Shown here: positions 59,386 through 64,000 of the stretch, one piece after another
Numbering within the stretch: position 1 is the stretch's first letter
How the letters are laid out: every line of letters begins with the position of its first letter
Assembly (NCBI GenBank): GCA_040902655.1
Contig: JBBDWV010000052.1
Span: 205,503-269,502, forward strand
Source: Mycobacteriales bacterium
Lineage (GTDB): Bacteria; Actinomycetota; Actinomycetes; Mycobacteriales; SCTD01
Length of the DNA: 64,000 bases
Direction: 5' to 3'
Made by a program: the position numbers and the translations under genes
The notes under the pieces: model-generated
What the model was told of the DNA's origin: nothing
The model's database searches: none
The model's input: the letters and a program-made list of their open reading frames with translations, nothing else

Positions 59386-61059
59386 GTGACGCCCGAGGAG
59401 ATCGCCGCCGGACGGGAGCGTTGGCGGTTGCGCTTCGATGCGGCGCGCACGCGCGAGGCCGACTTCACCACGCTGTCCGGTGTCGCGGTGGAGCCGGTCT
59501 ACGGCCCGCGACCGGGGGACACCTACGAGGGCTTCGAGCGGATCGGCTGGCCCGGCGAATTCCCCTTCACCCGGGGGCTGTACGCCACCGGCTACCGCGG
59601 CCGGCCGTGGACGATCCGGCAGTTCGCCGGCTTCGGCAACGCCGAGCAGACCAACGCGCGGTACAAGATGATCCTGGCGGCCGGTGGTGGCGGCCTGTCG
59701 GTGGCCTTCGACATGCCGACCCTGATGGGCCGTGACTCCGATGACTCCCGCTCGCTGGGGGAGGTGGGGCACTGCGGTGTCGCGATCGACAGCGCCGCCG
59801 ACATGGAGGTGCTGTTCGCGGAGATCCCGCTGGCCGACGTGACGACGTCGATGACGATCAGCGGCCCGGCGGTGCCGGTCTTCTGCATGTACCTCGTGGC
59901 GGCCGAGCGGCAGGGTGTCGACCCGGCAGTGCTGGACGGGACGCTGCAGACCGACATCTTCAAGGAGTACATCGCGCAGAAGGAGTGGCTGTTCCCGCCG
60001 GAGCCGCATCTGCGCCTGATCGGCGACCTGATGGAGCACTGCGCCGAGAAGGTCCCGGCCTACAAGCCGATCTCGGTGTCGGGATATCACATCCGGGAGG
60101 CGGGCTCGACCGCTGCGCAGGAGCTGGCGTTCACCCTTGCGGACGGCTTCGCCTACGTCGAGCTCGGCCTGTCCCGGGGCATGGACGTGGACCTGTTCGC
60201 GCCCGGGCTGTCGTTCTTCTTCGACGCGCACGTCGACTTCTTCGAGGAGATCGCGAAGTTCCGGGCTGGCCGACGGATCTGGGCCCGCTGGCTGCGTGAC
60301 GTCTACGGCGCGAAGACCGAGCGGGCCCAGTGGATGCGTTTCCACACGCAGACCGCCGGCGTCTCGCTGACCGCCCAGCAGCCCGACAACAACGTCGTAC
60401 GCACGGCGGTCGAGGCGCTGGCAGCCGTGCTCGGCGGGACCAACAGCCTGCACACCAACGCGCTGGACGAGGTGCTGGCGCTGCCGAGCGAGAAGGCGGC
60501 GCAGATCGCGCTGCGCACCCAGCAGGTGATCGCCGAGGAGACCGGTGTGCTGAACGTCGCCGACCCGCTGGGCGGCAGCTGGTACGTCGAGCAGCTCACC
60601 GACGCGATCGACGCCGAGGCGGAGGCGATCTTTGCCAAGGTGCGGGAGATGGGCGCCGACGGCAGCATGACCAGCGGCATCCTGCGGGGCATCGAGGACG
60701 GCTGGTTCATGGCCGAGATCGCCGAGGCCGCCTTCAGCTACCAGGTGGCGGTCGAGAAGGGCGAGAAGAAGGTCGTCGGCGTCAACGTGCACACCGGTGA
60801 CGTCGATGCCCCGCTGGAGATCCTGCGGGTGAGCTCCGAGGTGGAGCGCGAGCAGGTGCGGGAGCTGGTGGTCCGCAAGGCGCAGCGGGACGAGGCGCTG
60901 GTGCAGGCGCGGCTGGCCGATCTGATCGACGTCGCCCGCGGTCAGGGCAATACGATCGAGCCGATGCTGCAGGCCATCCGGGCCGAGGCGACGCTCGGCG
61001 AGGTCTGCGGCGCGCTGCGCGACCTGTGGGGCAGCTACACCGAGCCGCCCCGCTTCTGA
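59386..61059 (+). CDS. icmA: isobutyryl-CoA mutase large subunit (IcmA type)
   Basis: Interconverts isobutyryl-CoA and n-butyryl-CoA with adenosylcobalamin. 557 residues: the substrate domain only, with no B12-binding domain. The diagnostic pair is Phe80 (RQFAGFGN) and Gln198 (EYIAQKEW), the same residues and numbers as in Streptomyces IcmA. Methylmalonyl-CoA mutase has Tyr and Arg there. A small B12-binding IcmB must come from elsewhere in the genome. GTG after ACAGGAGCGCC. Valine degradation and C4 supply are the likely uses. Confidence 0.9.
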   Translation: MTPEEIAAGRERWRLRFDAARTREADFTTLSGVAVEPVYGPRPGDTYEGFERIGWPGEFPFTRGLYATGYRGRPWTIRQFAGFGNAEQTNARYKMILAAGGGGLSVAFDMPTLMGRDSDDSRSLGEVGHCGVAIDSAADMEVLFAEIPLADVTTSMTISGPAVPVFCMYLVAAERQGVDPAVLDGTLQTDIFKEYIAQKEWLFPPEPHLRLIGDLMEHCAEKVPAYKPISVSGYHIREAGSTAAQELAFTLADGFAYVELGLSRGMDVDLFAPGLSFFFDAHVDFFEEIAKFRAGRRIWARWLRDVYGAKTERAQWMRFHTQTAGVSLTAQQPDNNVVRTAVEALAAVLGGTNSLHTNALDEVLALPSEKAAQIALRTQQVIAEETGVLNVADPLGGSWYVEQLTDAIDAEAEAIFAKVREMGADGSMTSGILRGIEDGWFMAEIAEAAFSYQVAVEKGEKKVVGVNVHTGDVDAPLEILRVSSEVEREQVRELVVRKAQRDEALVQARLADLIDVARGQGNTIEPMLQAIRAEATLGEVCGALRDLWGSYTEPPRF

Positions 61060-61104
61060 CGAGGCAGGGGAAGCGACGCCGACGTCCTGAGGTTGGATGA
61101 GGAC

Positions 61105-62049
61105 ATGAGCATGCGCCCCACGGACCTCAACATCGCCGGTGCCGTCGACCTGTCGTCGCTGCGCCCACCGACACCCGCCCCGGCCGCCACCAGCGGTGCG
61201 GGCGGTGCGCCGGCCGCGCCGGCCGGCCACGTCCTCGACGTCACCGAGGCCACCTTCGAGGCCGAGGTCCTGCAACGGTCCCTCTCGGTGCCGGTCCTCA
61301 TCGACTTCTGGGCCGCCTGGTGCGGTCCCTGCAAGCAGCTGTCCCCGGTGCTGGAGAAGCTGGCCGCCGAGGGCGCCGGCAGCTGGGTGCTGGCCAAGAT
61401 CGACGTCGACGCGAACCAGGCGCTGGCCGGGTCGCTGCAGATCCAGAGCATTCCGACGGTGCTCCTCGCGCTGGGCGGGCGGCTCATCCAGGGCTTCACC
61501 GGTGCGCTGCCCGAGCGCGACCTGCGGGCGTTCCTCGAGCAGGTGCTCGCGGCGGCGCAGCAGGCCGGCCTGCCGGGCGCGAGCGGCGCCACTCCCGGCG
61601 GCGCCGCTCCCGCCGCCGGTCCGCCGCCGGCCCCCACCGACCCGGACGTGGTCGCCGCCGAGGACGCCATGAGCAGCGGGAACTATGCCGCCGCCATGGC
61701 GGCCTACGACGCGCTGCTGGCCCGCAAGCCGGGGGATGTCGAGGCGGTCGCGGGCCGCGCCTGGGCGGCGCTGCTGCTCCGCAGCGCCGACGCCGACACC
61801 GAGGCGGTGCTCGCCCGCGCACAAGCCGCTCCCGAGGACGTCACCACGCAGACCGCCGCCGCCGACGTCGAGGTCCTGACCGAGCGCATCGACGACGCGA
61901 TCGCACGGCTGATCGACTACGTGCGCCGCAGCGCCGGCGACGACCGCGACACCGCGCGGGTGCACCTGCTCGGCCTGTTCGACGCGCTGGACCCGGAGGA
62001 CCCCCGCATCGTCACCGGTCGCCGGGCACTGTCGAACGCGCTGTTCTAG
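61105..62049 (+). CDS. thioredoxin-TPR protein (YbbN/CnoX-like)
   Basis: 314 residues. A Pro/Ala-rich N-terminus is followed by a thioredoxin domain (about 48-150) with active site WAAWCGPCK, an Ala/Pro linker and a C-terminal TPR-like helical region (about 190-314). In E. coli YbbN/CnoX guards proteins from oxidative damage and hands them to chaperones. This member keeps both redox Cys. Start is ATG at 61105. ATG at 61111 is also possible, with GAGG at a better distance. Corresponds by position to Rv1324. Confidence 0.87.
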   Translation: MSMRPTDLNIAGAVDLSSLRPPTPAPAATSGAGGAPAAPAGHVLDVTEATFEAEVLQRSLSVPVLIDFWAAWCGPCKQLSPVLEKLAAEGAGSWVLAKIDVDANQALAGSLQIQSIPTVLLALGGRLIQGFTGALPERDLRAFLEQVLAAAQQAGLPGASGATPGGAAPAAGPPPAPTDPDVVAAEDAMSSGNYAAAMAAYDALLARKPGDVEAVAGRAWAALLLRSADADTEAVLARAQAAPEDVTTQTAAADVEVLTERIDDAIARLIDYVRRSAGDDRDTARVHLLGLFDALDPEDPRIVTGRRALSNALF

Positions 62050-64000
62050 CTGTCCTCGGGCTCGCTGGCCAGCCAGACAGTGCCGAGCGGCGGCACCCGC
62101 AGCAGCGCCGAGGCGGGCTGGCCGTGCCAGCCGTCGGGCGTCGCCTCGACGCCGCCGAAGTTGCCGACACCGCTGCCGAAGTACTCGGCCGCGTCGGTGT
62201 TGAGCACCTCACGCCAGTGACCGGCCCAGGGCAGGCCCAGCCGGTAGCCGTCGTGCGGCATCCCGGCGAAGTTGCTGATGCAGGCCAGGGCGGAGCCGTC
62301 CTCGGCGAAGCGCAGGAACGAGAAGACATTGCCGGCCGAGTCGTTCGCGTCGATCCAGGAGAAGCCGGCCTGGTCGACGTCCTGGCTCCACAGCGCCGGG
62401 GTCGCCTTGTAGACGGCATTCAGCTCCTTCACCGTGAGGGCGACGCCGCGGTGATCGGGCAGATCCAGCAGCCACCAGTCCAGCGAACGGTCCTCGCTCC
62501 ACTCCGACTCCTGCGCGAACTCCTGCCCCATGAACAGCAGCTGCTTACCGGGGTGGGCCCACATGAAGGCGAGGTACGCGCGCACGTTGGCCAGCTGCTG
62601 CCAGCGGTCACCGGGCATCTTGCGCAGCAGCGAACCCTTGCCGTGGACGACCTCGTCGTGGCTGATCGGGAGCACGTAGTTCTCGGAGTAGGCGTAGACC
62701 ATCGAGAACGTCATCTGGTGGTGGTGGTAGCCGCGGTAGATCGGCTCGCGCGCCATGTAGTCCAGCGAGTCGTGCATCCAGCCCATGTTCCACTTGAAGC
62801 CGAATCCCAGCCCGCCCAGGTGGGTCGGACGCGAGACGCCCGGCCAGGCGGTGGACTCCTCCGCGATCGTCATGGCGCCGGGGGAGCGGCGGTAGACGGT
62901 GGCGTTCATCTCCTGCAGGAACTGCACCGCGTCGAGGTTCTCGCGACCGCCGTACTCGTTCGGCGACCACTGCCCCTCCTCCCGCGAGTAGTCGAGGTAG
63001 AGCATGGACGCGACCGCGTCGACGCGCAGCACGTCGATGTGGAACTCCTCCAGCCAGTACGACGCGTTGGCCACCAGGAAGTTACGCACCTCCCGTCGGC
63101 CGAAGTCGAAGACGTAGGTGCCCCAGTCCATCTGTTCGCCGCGCCTGGGGTCGGCGTGCTCATAGAGCGGGGTGCCGTCGAAGCGGGCCAGCGCCCACTC
63201 GTCCTTCGGGAAGTGCGCCGGCACCCAGTCCACGATGACGCCGATGCCGGCCTGGTGCAGCCGGTCGACGAGGTGGCGGAACTCGTCCGGCGAGCCGAAG
63301 CGAGAGGTCGGCGCGAAATAGCCGGTGACCTGGTAGCCCCAGGACCCACCGAACGGGTGCTCGGCGACCGGCATCAGCTCGATGTGCGTGTAGCCCAGCC
63401 AGCTGACGTACTCCACGAGCTGCTCGGCCAGCTCCTGGTAGGACAGTCCCTGCCGCCAGGAGCCGAGGTGCACCTCGTAGCAGCTCATGGGGGCGGCGTG
63501 CGCCTGGGTCTGCGCGCGCTGCTCGAGCCAGGCGTCGTCGGACCACGTGTAGCCGGACCCGTCGACGACACTGGCCGTCAGTGGCGGCACCTCGGTGCGC
63601 CGCGCCATCGGGTCGGCCTTCTCGCGCCAGACCGAGTCCTGCCCGAGGATCGCGAACTTGTAGTGCGTGCCGGCGCCGATGTCGGGGACGAACAGCTCCC
63701 ACACGCCGCTGCTGCCGAGCACCCGCATCGGGTGGCTGCTGCCGTCCCAGCCGTTGAAGTCGCCGATCACGCGGACGCCGCGGGCGCTCGGCGCCCAGAC
63801 AGCGAACGACGTGCCGGTGACCGGACCGGCCGGGCTGTCGTAGCGGCGGACGTGCGCGCCGAGGACCTTCCAGAGCTCCTCGTGCCGGCCCTCGCCGATC
63901 AGGTGCAGGTCCATCTCGCCGAGCGTCGGCAGGTAGCGGTACGGGTCGTCGGCCGGATAGGTCGTGCCGTGGTAGGTGACGTCCAGGCGGTAGTCGGTGA
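62046..64000 (-). CDS. glgB: 1,4-alpha-glucan branching enzyme, N-terminus outside the window
   Basis: Adds alpha-1,6 branches to glycogen. The frame is open to base 64000, so the N-terminal part is cut. The visible part is about 651 codons. Order: an N-terminal CBM48-like segment ([19 protein letters not shown]), then the GH13 catalytic barrel with [17 protein letters not shown], nucleophile Asp in [15 protein letters not shown], acid Glu in [10 protein letters not shown] and [14 protein letters not shown], and a C-terminal beta domain. The stop overlaps the convergent thioredoxin gene stop (CTAG). Position matches Rv1326c. Confidence 0.96.
   Translation of the reverse strand, partial: TDYRLDVTYHGTTYPADDPYRYLPTLGEMDLHLIGEGRHEELWKVLGAHVRRYDSPAGPVTGTSFAVWAPSARGVRVIGDFNGWDGSSHPMRVLGSSGVWELFVPDIGAGTHYKFAILGQDSVWREKADPMARRTEVPPLTASVVDGSGYTWSDDAWLEQRAQTQAHAAPMSCYEVHLGSWRQGLSYQELAEQLVEYVSWLGYTHIELMPVAEHPFGGSWGYQVTGYFAPTSRFGSPDEFRHLVDRLHQAGIGVIVDWVPAHFPKDEWALARFDGTPLYEHADPRRGEQMDWGTYVFDFGRREVRNFLVANASYWLEEFHIDVLRVDAVASMLYLDYSREEGQWSPNEYGGRENLDAVQFLQEMNATVYRRSPGAMTIAEESTAWPGVSRPTHLGGLGFGFKWNMGWMHDSLDYMAREPIYRGYHHHQMTFSMVYAYSENYVLPISHDEVVHGKGSLLRKMPGDRWQQLANVRAYLAFMWAHPGKQLLFMGQEFAQESEWSEDRSLDWWLLDLPDHRGVALTVKELNAVYKATPALWSQDVDQAGFSWIDANDSAGNVFSFLRFAEDGSALACISNFAGMPHDGYRLGLPWAGHWREVLNTDAAEYFGSGVGNFGGVEATPDGWHGQPASALLRVPPLGTVWLASEPEDS

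Overview
The window is a piece of a chromosome from a high-GC Gram-positive bacterium (Actinomycetota). The evidence is the very high GC content, the many GTG and TTG starts, overlapping ATGA/GTGA gene junctions, an actinobacterial-type Rho with a long charged insert, DivIVA, the mismatch endonuclease NucS, a MurA with Asp at the usual Cys position, and a gene order that matches from memory the Mycobacterium tuberculosis stretch argS (Rv1292) to glgB (Rv1326c). The family cannot be fixed from the sequence alone. A Frankiales/Geodermatophilales-like lineage is a guess.

Layout. 1-2971: a truncated ATP-grasp enzyme and a CocE/NonD-type hydrolase. 3021-3722: a DUF3105 membrane protein on the minus strand. 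3864-10446: argS-lysA-small membrane protein-hom-thrC-thrB, the aspartate-family amino acid operon. 10447-17671: rho with a long leader and a clear promoter, rpmE with a strong hairpin after it, then prfA-prmC-tsaC-tyrosine phosphatase-glyA. 17683-26925: wecA-like gene, two small ATP-synthase-associated membrane proteins, the complete F1Fo ATP synthase atpBEFHAGDC, and a DUF2550 gene. 27067-29012: divergent cobalamin adenosyltransferase and murA. 29022-46173: mostly accessory genes (membrane protein, metalloprotease, ethylmalonyl-CoA mutase, cyclase-family protein, nucS, a large secreted protein with repeats, a fused double 3-hydroxyacyl-CoA dehydrogenase, hydrolase, AI-2E transporter, DivIVA-like protein, crotonyl-CoA carboxylase/reductase, two surface proteins). 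46226-48905: methylmalonyl-CoA epimerase, thiolase and meaB. 49587-57974: a complete form II (AYRGAGR) CO-dehydrogenase-type gene cluster, coxS-L-M-D-E-F-mocA-like-G. 58013-64000: lipoprotein, small membrane protein, NUDIX hydrolase, isobutyryl-CoA mutase large subunit, thioredoxin/TPR protein, and glgB cut by the window end.

How the genes work together. Thiolase, 3-hydroxyacyl-CoA dehydrogenase, crotonyl-CoA carboxylase/reductase (all four CO2-pocket residues present), epimerase, ethylmalonyl-CoA mutase, isobutyryl-CoA mutase, the MeaB chaperone GTPase and the cobalamin adenosyltransferase form a scattered but coherent set for B12-dependent C4/C5 acyl-CoA metabolism. The two mutases carry opposite diagnostic residue pairs (Tyr33/Arg151 and Phe80/Gln198). 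The cox cluster supplies a molybdenum hydroxylase with its maturation factors, but its substrate is uncertain.

Non-coding structure. Several genes have a TANNNT box 6-8 bases before the start codon, suggesting leaderless transcripts. Two CRP/GlxR-like palindromes lie between nucS and its divergent neighbour. A 72-base palindromic element occurs twice (30319 and 49275), and one copy supplies a stop codon. No rRNA, tRNA, CRISPR array, transposase or prophage gene was seen.
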